Positions 56,083-64,000 of a stretch of DNA of 64,000 nucleotides are shown here, piece by piece. This DNA comes from Dehalococcoidia bacterium (lineage in GTDB: Bacteria > Chloroflexota > Dehalococcoidia > SpSt-223). A program made the translations under genes and the position numbers. The notes beneath the pieces were generated by a model, which worked only from the letters and a program-made list of their open reading frames with translations, was not told the origin of the DNA and did not search any database. Positions within the stretch are counted from its first letter, which is position 1, and each line of letters starts with the position of its first letter. The DNA lies in contig BPIC01000001.1 in NCBI GenBank assembly GCA_026003895.1, forward strand, positions 934,128 through 998,127. Direction: 5' to 3'.

Positions 56083-56613
56083 ATGAATCGGAGAAGCCTC
56101 ATCCTCGGCACGGGTCTCATTGCCGCATTGCTCCTCGTCGGATTAGGAGTAGCAGGGCTTGCCTTCGCCGGGCAGATGGCGCCGGGACCGGCGCAGCCGG
56201 TCAACTTTCCTCACACCGTTCATGTCTCTGCCCTCGGCATGGAGTGTCGCTTCTGTCACCGCGGCGTCGACACGGAAGCGCAGGCCACCATCCCACCGGT
56301 TGAGCAGTGCCTCTTCTGTCACGTCGTCGTGCGGACGGACTCCCCCGAGATCCAGAAGCTTCTGAACTCCTATCGCAACAACGAGCCGATCGACTGGGTT
56401 CGCGTGCATCGTCAGCCAGACCACGTTGGCTTTGTCCACTGGACCCATATCGCCAAGGGGTTTGACTGCGCGACGTGCCACGGTGATGTCACGAATATCG
56501 ATCAGATGCCGCTGGGGCGGGTCAAGCAGGTGCGGGCGCTTGGCATGGGCGACTGTGTCAATTGCCATCGCGAAAACAATGCCCCGACCGATTGCTGGAC
56601 CTGCCACAAGTAG
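56083..56613 (+). CDS. actA: Alternative complex III pentaheme cytochrome ActA
   Basis: 176 residues. An N-terminal anchor (residues 7-28, ILGTGLIAALLLVGLGVAGLAF) is followed by five CxxCH heme sites: CRFCH, CLFCH, CATCH, CVNCH and CWTCH. Distal His residues are supplied by segments such as FPHTVHVSALG and VHWTHIAKG. It is the electron-exit cytochrome of ACIII on the outer face. The ATG at 56083 starts the membrane anchor; the frame reaches 56062 but those residues are not part of the anchor. actB follows 10 nt downstream. Confidence 0.92.
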   Translation: MNRRSLILGTGLIAALLLVGLGVAGLAFAGQMAPGPAQPVNFPHTVHVSALGMECRFCHRGVDTEAQATIPPVEQCLFCHVVVRTDSPEIQKLLNSYRNNEPIDWVRVHRQPDHVGFVHWTHIAKGFDCATCHGDVTNIDQMPLGRVKQVRALGMGDCVNCHRENNAPTDCWTCHK

Positions 56614-56623
56614 GAGGAGCCCG

Positions 56624-58849
56624 ATGGCGGCAAGTCGCCGAGACTTTCTCAAGATTGCCGGGGTCTCCTCAGCGGGCGCCGTCGCGTTTGGCGGCTGCAT
56701 GATCCCGGCGCGGGATATGAAGGTCGAAAGCCCGACCCGCATTCCCGAAGATCTCGTCACTGGACGAGACAACTGGTATGCCACCGCCGGCACGCGTGGC
56801 AACGGGATCATTGTCCGCGTGATGGAAGGCCGGGCGCTCAAGGTCGAGGGCAACCCCGATCATCCCGTCAACCAAGGGAAGTCAAACGCTTGGGACCAGG
56901 CACTTGTCCAGCTGCTCTACCACCCGGACCGCTACCAGCGGCCGATGCGGCTGAATGGCGCCCGCGGCAGCGGCAGCTATAGCGATCTCTCGTGGAACGA
57001 CGCGCTTGCGCAGGCAGCGGAGGCCATTCGCGGCGCAACCGGCGGACGCCTCGTGCTGATGACGCCACCGCTCAGTGGCCCTTCGCTTGTCGCAGTCGAG
57101 GCATTCGTTCGCGCATTTGGCGGCTCCCATTTGACGCTCGATCTGAACGATGACGCGGTCTATCGCGCCGCCGTGCAGCGGGTCTTTGGAGCGGATGTCC
57201 TCCCCGATTACGATCTGCCGCGCGCCAACACGGTGCTGTCGATCGGGGCGGATTGGCTCGGCGCGTGGGGAAATCCTGTCCGACAGGGCATCGGCTACGG
57301 GCAGTTTCGCCAGGGAAAGGCGACGCGCGGGTACCTGATTCACATCGATTCGCGCTTCTCGGTGACGGCGGCAAACGCTGACGAGTACATCCCGTGCCGG
57401 CCGGGGACCGAGGGGCTGGTTGCGCTCTCGATCGCCCACGCGCTGATCGCGGGCAATTTTGGGGACCGCGGCGTCTACCCGAGCGGTGGCGCCCAAGCGC
57501 TCGCCGCCTTCTCGGGCAATCAGGTTGCACAGCAGACCGGCGTGCCAGCCGAGCGGATCACCGCCATCGCGCAGCGGCTCGGCCAGAACGGGCCAGCGGT
57601 GGTGATCGGTGGCGGTTCGGCTGGCGCTCACACCAACGGCCTGTTCAACCTCGTCCAGATCCTGAACTTGAATATTCTGCTCGGCGCCGTCGGCGCACCG
57701 GGTGGGGTTCGTCTCAATCCCGCGCCTCCAACAATTCCGAATGTCCAATCGCCGTTCCGCAGTGGCGCAAGCTCCTTCACGACGTGGCAGGGCGAGATGA
57801 TCCGGCTGCGGCAAGTGGGATCCAATGCCGTCGTGTTGGTCTACAACGCCAACCCGGTGTTCGCGCTGCCACCGTCGCTGGGTGTTCGCGATGTGCTGCT
57901 CAATGCGGGGCGGGTAATCAGCTTTTCGACTCTGCCCGACGAGACGAGCGAACTGGCCGACCTGATCTTGCCGTCGCATAGCCCGCTCGAAGAGTGGGGC
58001 GTGGAAGCGCCGGCTGCTCCTCCCGGCTTCCAGGTGGTCACCTTCAAGCAGCCGGTCGTCAACCGCGTGTTCGACACGCGTCAGTTCGGCGACACGATCC
58101 TCGATCTGATGCGGGCGATCGGTGGCGAGGTGGTGCGAAGCGTGCCGTTCCCGACGATCCGTGACGGTGCGCGGCTGTTCGCCCAGCCGTTGTTCGACCG
58201 GCGTGCCGGCTCCGTGACGGCGGACAGTTTCGATCTGTTCCTGAATGGTGTCCAACAGCGAGGTGGCTGGTGGTCCACGACGACGACTCAAGCCGCGACG
58301 CCTCGCCCTGTTGGGTTCGCCAGCGCCCCGGAACCGGCCCGAATTGCCGGGGACGACTCCTATCCCTTCTTCCTTCAACCGTTCATGTCGCCGACGCTCG
58401 GCTCGCCGGAGGGAGCGCAACTGCCGTGGCTTCAGCAGACTCCCGACCCGGTGACTACCATGGCGTGGGGCACGTGGGTTGAGATCAACCGGCGGGTTGC
58501 CAACCAGCTTGGTGTGAAGGAAGGCGATGTTGTCGTCGTCGAGAGCCCGAATGGGCGGATCGAGGCCCCGGTCTACATCAATTACGGCACGCCGGATTGG
58601 ACAGTGGCGATCCCGGTGGGGAATGGGCACACCGCCGGTGGACGCTGGCAGAAAGGGGTCGGCGTGAACCCGATCGGGATCCTTGCCGACCTGACCGACC
58701 AACAGACGGGCGCCCTCGCTTGGGCGGCGACGAAGGTGCGGCTCACGCGCACGGGACGAAGCGTTCCGCTGTCGAAATTGGAAGGCTACGTGCCGGCCGT
58801 TCAGCTGGAGCACGCCGAGGCGCTGAAAATCACTAACAAGGATAGCTAG
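56624..58849 (+). CDS. actB1: Alternative complex III molybdopterin-oxidoreductase-like subunit (ActB, N-terminal part)
   Basis: 741 residues. The Tat signal SRRDFLK sits at residues 4-10, so it is exported folded. The body is a molybdopterin-oxidoreductase-like fold (HIDSRFSVTAANADEYIPCRPGTEG, VVIGGGSAGAHTNGLFN, the C-terminal dinucleotide-binding barrel with VEINRRVANQLGVKEGDVVVVESPNG). The N-terminal [4Fe-4S] cysteines of real molybdoenzymes are missing, as in ActB, which binds no Mo. In many ACIII complexes this part is fused to the Fe-S part; here that part is the next gene. ATG at 56624 follows GGAGGAG. Confidence 0.9.
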   Translation: MAASRRDFLKIAGVSSAGAVAFGGCMIPARDMKVESPTRIPEDLVTGRDNWYATAGTRGNGIIVRVMEGRALKVEGNPDHPVNQGKSNAWDQALVQLLYHPDRYQRPMRLNGARGSGSYSDLSWNDALAQAAEAIRGATGGRLVLMTPPLSGPSLVAVEAFVRAFGGSHLTLDLNDDAVYRAAVQRVFGADVLPDYDLPRANTVLSIGADWLGAWGNPVRQGIGYGQFRQGKATRGYLIHIDSRFSVTAANADEYIPCRPGTEGLVALSIAHALIAGNFGDRGVYPSGGAQALAAFSGNQVAQQTGVPAERITAIAQRLGQNGPAVVIGGGSAGAHTNGLFNLVQILNLNILLGAVGAPGGVRLNPAPPTIPNVQSPFRSGASSFTTWQGEMIRLRQVGSNAVVLVYNANPVFALPPSLGVRDVLLNAGRVISFSTLPDETSELADLILPSHSPLEEWGVEAPAAPPGFQVVTFKQPVVNRVFDTRQFGDTILDLMRAIGGEVVRSVPFPTIRDGARLFAQPLFDRRAGSVTADSFDLFLNGVQQRGGWWSTTTTQAATPRPVGFASAPEPARIAGDDSYPFFLQPFMSPTLGSPEGAQLPWLQQTPDPVTTMAWGTWVEINRRVANQLGVKEGDVVVVESPNGRIEAPVYINYGTPDWTVAIPVGNGHTAGGRWQKGVGVNPIGILADLTDQQTGALAWAATKVRLTRTGRSVPLSKLEGYVPAVQLEHAEALKITNKDS

Positions 58850-58876
58850 GCGCAACCGCGCTGCGAGGATCGAACG

Positions 58877-59611
58877 ATGGCGGAGAACAAGCGCTGGGGG
58901 ATGGTGGTCGACCTCGACCGCTGCTCGGGCTGTCAGGCCTGCGTCGTGGCTTGTCAGGCCGAGAACAATGTCCCCCTCAATACCCAAGACATCGTGCTCC
59001 AGGCCCGGTCGATCCAGTGGATCCGGGTCGAGCGCTATTGGTCCGGGATCGATCAGAACGACCCGACCAAGGTGAAGGCTGGGTATCTCCCGGTGATGTG
59101 TGTCCAGTGCACCAACGCGCCGTGCGAACCAGTCTGCCCGGTCTACGCGGCCTATCACAACCAAGAAGGCCTGAACGTTCAGGTCTACAACCGCTGCGTC
59201 GGGACGCGCTATTGCGCGAACAACTGTCCCTACCACGCTCGCTACTTCAACTATTGGGAGCGCGAGTGGCCGGAGCCGCTCAATTTTCAACTGAACCCCG
59301 ACGTGACGGTGCGCTCCAAAGGCATCATGGAAAAGTGCACGTTCTGTGTGCAGCGCATCCGCCGAGCCGAGCGGCGGGCCAAGTTCGAAGGCAGAACGGT
59401 GCGAGACCAAGAGTTCACAACTGCCTGCGCTCAGGCCTGCCCGACGGGCGCACTGGTGTTTGGCAATCTGGCCGACCCGACAAGCCTCGTGAGCCAGCTT
59501 GCGAAAGATCCGCGTCACTATCGCCTGTTAGAGCATCTCGGCACTGATCCCGGCGTTTATCACCTCAAGAAGGTCGACCCGAACTATCACGGCGAGGAGA
59601 GCGGCCACTGA
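58877..59611 (+). CDS. actB2: Alternative complex III iron-sulfur subunit (ActB, C-terminal part)
   Basis: 244 residues of a polyferredoxin. Cluster motifs in order: CSGCQACVVAC, CVQCTNAPCEPVCP, CVGTRYCANNCP and CTFC...CAQACP. In the third, the second Cys is replaced by Thr (CVGTRYC), the mark of a [3Fe-4S] cluster, giving three [4Fe-4S] plus one [3Fe-4S], as known for ActB. It wires the quinol site to the ActA and ActE hemes. It has no Tat signal of its own, so it is probably exported together with actB1. The ATG at 58877 follows a 27-nt gap. Confidence 0.92.
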   Translation: MAENKRWGMVVDLDRCSGCQACVVACQAENNVPLNTQDIVLQARSIQWIRVERYWSGIDQNDPTKVKAGYLPVMCVQCTNAPCEPVCPVYAAYHNQEGLNVQVYNRCVGTRYCANNCPYHARYFNYWEREWPEPLNFQLNPDVTVRSKGIMEKCTFCVQRIRRAERRAKFEGRTVRDQEFTTACAQACPTGALVFGNLADPTSLVSQLAKDPRHYRLLEHLGTDPGVYHLKKVDPNYHGEESGH

Positions 59612-59707
59612 TGTCGGCCGCGCTGTCGCGTCGAGCGACTGATGGGCGAGCCGTCGCACGCTGGACCGGGTTGGGCTGGCGTGGCAGGGCTCGCGAGGGG
59701 AACCCTG

Positions 59708-61079
59708 ATGTCTGACGATACGAACCACACTGGAGCACCGCACGGGCCGGAGCTGCCAGAGTACACCAGCGCGTCGCTGACGAACGACATGGTGCGGCGA
59801 TACCAAAATCCCTCGCCGCTCTTGCGAACCTGGACCCTCGTGACCGGGATTCTGCTGGTCGTTGGCATTGTCGGGCTGGTCTTGAAGGTGATCATGGGCA
59901 CGCCGTCGACGGGCTGGGGGTGGACGGCGGCTACATTCGCCTTCATCATGTGCACCTTCGTTGCCGCGCCGCTGCCGGCGATCGCAACCCGCCTCGCGAA
60001 AGGCGATTGGCGGCGACCGTTCACCCCGCCCTGCCGAAACCTTCACCGCCACCGCGGTGCTCGTGGTGCTCCTGTCCATTCCCCTCCTCGTGGTGTTGCC
60101 GACGCGGCTGCCGGGGCAGCGGACGATTTGGTTCGGTTGGCCGGGCGCACCGTGGGTCTATGATTTCCTCGCCCTGCTTGGGCTGGCCGCGGTTGGCCTC
60201 GCTATGTTCTACGTCTCGGCGGTGCCCGACTGGGCGGCCTTGCGGGCGCGCGGGGTGCGCGGCCCCTTGCTCGATCGGGCGGCGAGCTGGGTCGGCGGCA
60301 TGAAGCAATGGCGCGTCACGCGCACCGCCTTTACCCCGCTCGGCGCGTTCTACCTTGCGATGTATGTCTTCGCCGGCATGCTCATCGCCACCGACTTTTC
60401 CATGGCCTTGGTGCCGGGCTGGATCGATGCGATCTATCCGGCGCAGTTTTCGATCACCGGGTTGCAGGCCGGTGTGGCAACGTTGATCGTCGCGCTTGGC
60501 CTCTATCGCCGGTTCGGGTATGCCGACTACATCAAGCTCGACCAGTTCTGGGGATTGGCGAAGCTGCTGCTGGCGCTGTCGCTGCTGTGGTTCTACTTCT
60601 GGTGGTCGGCCTTTATCCTGTTCTGGTATGGCCGCAAGCCGAACGAAATCCAGTTGCTTCAGCTGATCATGTTCGGTCCGTACGCAATCCCCTTCCTCCT
60701 CGCGTTCCTCTGCAACTTCGTGCTCCCGTTGCTGATCTTGATGTGGAACCCCATCCGCAAGAGCATCCGCGGTCCGATCGTGGTTTCCTGCATCGTGCTC
60801 TTCGGGAACTTCATGAACAACGTGCGGTTGTTTGTCGGGCCTTGGTCCTTGGTCGAGCACGGGGGCGAACTTGTCGAAGTGATTCCGCCGTTCAAATGGC
60901 CGGATTTCGCCGATCTTCTCATCATCCCGGGCTTCATCGGCGGCGCGGTCTTCTTCTACCTCGTGGCGCTTCGGCTCGTGCCGCGGCTCAACCTCTGGGA
61001 GATGAAGGAAGGGTTGTTGTACCGGACAGCTCGCAAATACCTGCTCGGCCAAGTGGTCGTCATCGGGAAGCCGGAGTAA
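59708..61079 (+). CDS. actF: Alternative complex III membrane subunit, ActF-like, one frameshift
   Basis: About 456 residues after correction, with about ten membrane helices. Features: an N-terminal polar stretch (YTSASLTNDMVRRYQNPSPLLRTW), a segment LSLLWFYFWWSAFILFWYGRKPNEIQ typical of the ActF family, and the terminal LWEMKEGLLYRTARKYLLG. ActF is one of the two membrane subunits of ACIII and is proposed to conduct protons. The frame breaks in a four-C run (60024-60027); three Cs give RPFTRPAETFTATAVLVVLL. Placing actF between actB2 and actC differs from the Chloroflexus order A-B-C-D-E-F. ATG at 59708. Confidence 0.83.
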
Positions 61080-61083
61080 GACG

Positions 61084-62455
61084 ATGCAAGAACGAGTTAC
61101 GCTCACCGACCGGCAAGTCAATGAGGAGCTGCTTCGCTCGATCTTCGTGACGCCGATGCGCTTCTGGGTTGCGGCGACCATCTTGGCCATGATCGCCTCG
61201 TTGATGGTGATTTCATTCACCTTCATGGTGATCTTTGGTCTGGGCCTCACTGGGCTGAACCGGCCGGTCTTCTGGGGATTCTTGATCACCAACTTCGTCT
61301 TCTGGGTCGGCATTAGCCACGCCGGAACGATGATCTCGTCAATCCTCCGGCTGACTCAGGCGGAATGGAAGCGACCGATTACCCGCGCGGCCGAGACGAT
61401 GACGGTCTTCTCGCTTGCGACGGCGGCGCTCTTTCCCCCTTATCCACACCGGCCGACCGTGGCGCATCGCCTACTGGGTCTTTCCCTACGACTTCAACCA
61501 TCAGATCTTTCCGAATCCCCGGTCTCCCCTCGTGTGGGACCCAAGCGCCATCTTCACCTACCTGACGGGCTCGGCGCTCTTCGTCATCGTCGCGCTTATC
61601 CCCGACTTCGCCGCCATTCGCGACCGGTCGACCGGAACACGGAAGCTCATCTACGGTGCGCTCGCAATGGGCTGGCGTGGCACCCCCCGTCAGTGGAAGA
61701 TGCAGACCATCGTCGGCGTGCTGCTTTCGGCGCTCATCCTTCCCGTCTTCGTCTCGGTGCATTCGATCGTGTCGTGGGACTTCGCCGTTTCGCTGGTGCC
61801 GATCTGGCACGCGACGGTCTTCGCGCCCTACTTCGTTATTGGCGCTGTCCACTCGGGCGTCTCGGCAGTGCTGACGCTGATGGCGATCATGCGCAAGTTT
61901 TTCGGCTGGAAGAATCAACTGCGGCCGGAGCACTTCGATGCCATTGGCCGGTTGCTGATCGCCGTCGCCTGTGCCTGGCTGTACTTCTTTATGCTCGACG
62001 TTTTTTACGCAATCTATGCTGCTGAACCAGCCGAGCTGACCGTCATGGAACTGCGGTTCTTCTCGTGGCCGTGGGGCGCCCTCTTTTGGGTCGTGCTGAT
62101 CACGTCCTTCATCATTCCGATCCCGCTCTGGCTGAAGCGTAGCAACCGGCGCAACATCACGCTGATGTTCTGGAGCTCGATCCTCGTCAACATCGGCATG
62201 TGGTCAGAGCGGTTTTGGCTGATCGTTCCCGGCCTCCAGCGGAAGGAAGAGTTCACCTACATGTGGAACGTGTACAACCCGAACCTCGTGGAGATTGGGC
62301 TGGTCGTTGGCTCGGTGGCGATGGTTGGGTTGTTCCTGCTGCTGTTCTCCAAGGTCTGCCCGCCGATCCCACTTTGGGAGATCAAGGAAGGGCAGAAGTT
62401 CACCGCCGAAATTCCCCTAGGCCGGATGCGTGTGCCGGCAATTGTGAAGGAGTAA
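61084..62455 (+). CDS. actC: Alternative complex III NrfD-like quinol-binding subunit ActC, one frameshift
   Basis: About 456 residues after correction, with ten NrfD-type helices. Signature: GFLITNFVFWVGISHAGTMI, SSILRLTQAEWKRPITRAAE and WRIAYWVFPYDFNHQIFPN. It binds the quinol near the Fe-S subunit. The frame breaks in a five-C run (61435-61439); four Cs give LFPLIHTGRPWRIAYWVF and restore the family sequence. The start codon at 61084 lies 4 nt after the actF stop and ends 5 nt before actD. Confidence 0.9.
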
Positions 62456-62460
62456 GGGCG

Positions 62461-62994
62461 ATGCCACAGATTCTTGGCCTCTTCAAGACGCCGGAACTCG
62501 CGGCCGATGCCGCGCAGGCGCTCAAGAATGCCGGCTTCGATCCGCACAAAGGGGACTACGACATCCTGACGGGCTGCCCCTATCCCGAAGAGGTGTTCGG
62601 GGAGCACGTCGCGCCGCACCGCCTTTTTCTCTTCCCGATCATCGGCGCGATTTGCGGCTTCGTCGCAGGGCTGCTGATTACCGGCGGGATGCAGGTCACC
62701 TACCCCATGATTACCGGTGGCAAGCCGATCCTCTCCCTTCCGCCAATGGTGATCATCACCTATGAAGGGACGATGCTCGGCGCCATCATCTTCACCATCC
62801 TCGGGACGCTGTTCGAGTCGCGCCTGCCGAATCTCGAAGGCGGCGTCTACGATCCGCGGATTACGACCGATGGCTTCATCGGGGTTGTCGCACAGGGACC
62901 CGCGGAGCGCGTGGCGGAAGCCGAATCGATCTTTCAGAAAGTCGGCGCGGAGGATGTCGTTCGCGAGGCCGCCGCAGCCGGGCGCACTAGCTAA
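62461..62994 (+). CDS. actD: Alternative complex III subunit ActD (DUF3341)
   Basis: 177 residues. It has the DUF3341 pattern: an N-terminal soluble part (LGLFKTPELAADAAQALKNAGF, then DILTGCPYPEEVF) and two helices about 56-80 and 100-124 (FLFPIIGAICGFVAGLLITGG; MVIITYEGTMLGAIIFTILGTLF). The C-terminal soluble tail ends in a ferredoxin-like turn. It belongs to the membrane part of ACIII. ATG at 62461 is the family start, 5 nt after actC. Confidence 0.92.
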   Translation: MPQILGLFKTPELAADAAQALKNAGFDPHKGDYDILTGCPYPEEVFGEHVAPHRLFLFPIIGAICGFVAGLLITGGMQVTYPMITGGKPILSLPPMVIITYEGTMLGAIIFTILGTLFESRLPNLEGGVYDPRITTDGFIGVVAQGPAERVAEAESIFQKVGAEDVVREAAAAGRTS

Positions 62995-63005
62995 GGAGAG
63001 CTTCG

Positions 63006-63593
63006 ATGCGGCTACCTCCCTCGCTCGTTGGGATGGCGGTTGGCGCTGGCATGCTGCTGACGGCTTGTGTCCCGACCGTTGACCAGCCGTTGAACGGCAA
63101 CGTTTGGCCGTTTGCCGGCGGGCAATACCCCTTCGACATCTTTCCCGAGATGCACTATCAGCAGTCGTTCCGATCACAGGAGCCGCGTCGGCTCTATCCG
63201 CCGGAAGGCGCAGTGCCGGTTTCCGGCGGGAACTACAAGCCGAACGCCGCCGAGGCCAGCCGGTTGCAGAACCCCGTGCCAATCGGACAAGACACCGCCC
63301 GTGGCGATGCCCTGTACGTCACCAACTGCGCTTTCTGCCATGGCCCGCAGGGCGAAGGCAACGGCCGGGCGAATGCCTTCCTGACCGCCAACCGGGGTCG
63401 TCCGGCTGCGAATTTGAAGGGCCCGACGACAGTTGCCCGCACCGATGGCGACCTGTATTACATCCTCACCAGTGGTTTGAATTACAACCCAGAAGGCCCA
63501 CAAAACGGCATGCCGCCGTTTGGTAACCTGATCGCCGAGCAAGATCGCTGGCTGCTTGTCAACAAGATCCGTCGCCTCCAACGCGGTCAGTAG
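63006..63593 (+). CDS. actE: Alternative complex III monoheme cytochrome ActE
   Basis: 195 residues. The signal peptide ends at a lipobox (MLLTAC, Cys21), so it is a lipoprotein outside the membrane. One heme motif, CAFCH, follows in YVTNCAFCHGPQGEG; the Met region is NGMPPFGNLIAEQ. It resembles ActE of other ACIII operons (N-terminal MHYQQSFRSQEPRRLYPPEG). It passes electrons to the next acceptor. It is the last act gene, 12 nt after actD, followed by a terminator. Confidence 0.92.
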   Translation: MRLPPSLVGMAVGAGMLLTACVPTVDQPLNGNVWPFAGGQYPFDIFPEMHYQQSFRSQEPRRLYPPEGAVPVSGGNYKPNAAEASRLQNPVPIGQDTARGDALYVTNCAFCHGPQGEGNGRANAFLTANRGRPAANLKGPTTVARTDGDLYYILTSGLNYNPEGPQNGMPPFGNLIAEQDRWLLVNKIRRLQRGQ

Positions 63594-63614
63594 GCGCCCG
63601 CTCGCCGACGCGAT

Positions 63615-63648
63615 CCGCCCGCTCCAGTAGAGCGGGCGGCGGCGTTTT
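63615..63648 (+). terminator. Intrinsic terminator of the act operon
   Basis: A perfect 10-bp stem CCGCCCGCTC/GAGCGGGCGG with a 5-base loop (63615-63639) is followed by CGGCGTTTT. It lies 22 nt after the actE stop and closes the operon. Confidence 0.72.
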
Positions 63649-63899
63649 CGGCGCCTTGCTCCGGTGGCGCGGTCCAGCTGCGAAACGACCCCGTTGAACG
63701 AGGTTTCGACCAGCTGTGTGCTGTGGCGATTGCCTCCCCCGCGGCTCTGTTGGGGGCTCGACGGCAAGGGATTCTTGGCGAACGCCGAATCGCATCACGC
63801 CATCGGCCCGGAGATGGCGGCGAACCAGCGAAAACGCCTCAACGGCCCCCTCGGCAAGCAACGAGCCGAATGCGGTCTGGCAGATACCTTGCGGGCACC
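63649..63899. other. Region downstream of the act operon, no gene assigned
   Basis: A minus-strand frame with a GTG at 63903 would give 114 residues but runs through the terminator and into actE, has no family resemblance I recognise and ends in Arg/Pro-rich sequence. I do not call it a gene. Confidence 0.4.
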
Positions 63900-64000
63900 T
63901 CACACGGGGTGGCCGCCGGTCAGCACGAGGCTCAGCATGGGTTGGGCGCGCTCGAGCACCGATATGGCCGCTTTGGCCGGCCGACGACCGGGACGTCGCC
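63900..64000 (-). CDS. Possible 3' end of a gene entering from the right
   Basis: One minus-strand frame stays open from the window edge to a TGA at 63900-63902 and ends AAISVLERAQPMLSLVLTGGHPV, more protein-like than other frames here. Only about 32 residues are visible, so no family can be named and the call is weak. Confidence 0.25.
   Translation of the reverse strand, partial: RRPGRRPAKAAISVLERAQPMLSLVLTGGHPV

Noticed and set aside
56624-58849. actB1 as a true molybdoenzyme (formate dehydrogenase or nitrate reductase type)
   Set aside because: It lacks the N-terminal [4Fe-4S] cysteines and sits in an ACIII gene set, matching the cofactor-free ActB domain.
56882-59518. 878-codon minus-strand open frame opposite actB1 and actB2
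   Set aside because: Antisense artefact of high GC. The plus strand encodes clear ACIII subunits with cofactor motifs over the same span.
63649-63903. 114-codon minus-strand frame after the act operon, starting with a GTGA junction
   Set aside because: It crosses the terminator and ends inside actE antisense, with no recognisable domain.

Overview
The window is GC-rich, densely coded bacterial chromosome, most likely from an aerobic, heterotrophic member of the Chloroflexota. The main reasons are a complete alternative complex III (ActA-F) respiratory operon, a secreted protein with the LGYP-type repeat common in that phylum, and many GTG/TTG starts behind strong purine-rich ribosome binding sites. 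There is no phage, IS element, CRISPR array or rRNA. Two tRNA genes are present: Arg(CCG) and initiator Met.

Layout. 0-0.5 kb: 5' part of a secreted LGYP-repeat protein behind a near-consensus promoter. 0.9-6.6 kb (minus): Dabb protein, electron-transfer flavoprotein (etfA/etfB), a membrane Fe-S oxidoreductase of the EtfAB:quinone type, a ubiquitin-like MoaD/ThiS protein and a dehydrogenase; together they look like an acyl-CoA-to-quinone electron route. 7-10.3 kb (minus): a tandem-domain ThyX-like protein and two cyclophilins. 10.3-17.6 kb (plus): CaiB-type CoA transferase, tRNA-fMet, the classic tilS-hpt-ftsH block, a PAS-GAF-GGDEF protein and pyrophosphatase. 17.7-20.2 kb (minus): purS, purC and an M20 amidohydrolase. 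20.2-26.6 kb: NYN nuclease-like protein with a long disordered tail, an SDR, rdgB, moaC, a two-gene MaoC-type hydratase and an M20 dipeptidase. 26.7-33 kb (plus): a P-type cation ATPase and an unusual block of two flavin/PPOX-like proteins around a tiny zinc-ribbon protein, followed by two paralogous methyltransferases. 33-43 kb: YbjN-like protein, exonuclease III, lepA, a broken F420-reductase-like gene, two alpha/beta hydrolases, GNAT, a ferric-reductase-like membrane protein and a secreted beta-helix protein. 43-50 kb: a branched-chain-type ABC transporter (livFGMHK) divergent from an old-yellow-enzyme/2,4-dienoyl-CoA-reductase-like flavoprotein. 50-53.4 kb: two related small proteins and a NarX/NarL-like two-component system. 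53.4-63.6 kb: PCu(A)C, SCO and a cytochrome c (minus), then the act operon (plus), ending in a clear intrinsic terminator.

Data quality matters here. Eight otherwise intact genes carry a total of nine +1 frameshifts, nearly all in mononucleotide runs, and removing one base restores the family sequence in each. ftsH and the F420-reductase-like gene are far more heavily shifted, with deletions as well as insertions. I read the single shifts as sequencing or assembly errors rather than biology, and annotate those genes as single coding sequences across the shift.

Functionally the window combines beta-oxidation-type chemistry (CoA transferase, MaoC hydratase pair, SDRs, dienoyl-CoA-reductase-like flavoprotein, ETF and its quinone reductase) with a quinol:electron-acceptor oxidoreductase (ACIII) and copper-delivery proteins for a terminal oxidase that lies outside the window. 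The candidates I find most worth following are the split-motif ThyX-like protein, the extended ubiquitin-like protein in the ETF operon, the PPOX/zinc-ribbon/methyltransferase duplication block and the paired RYRY-motif small proteins.
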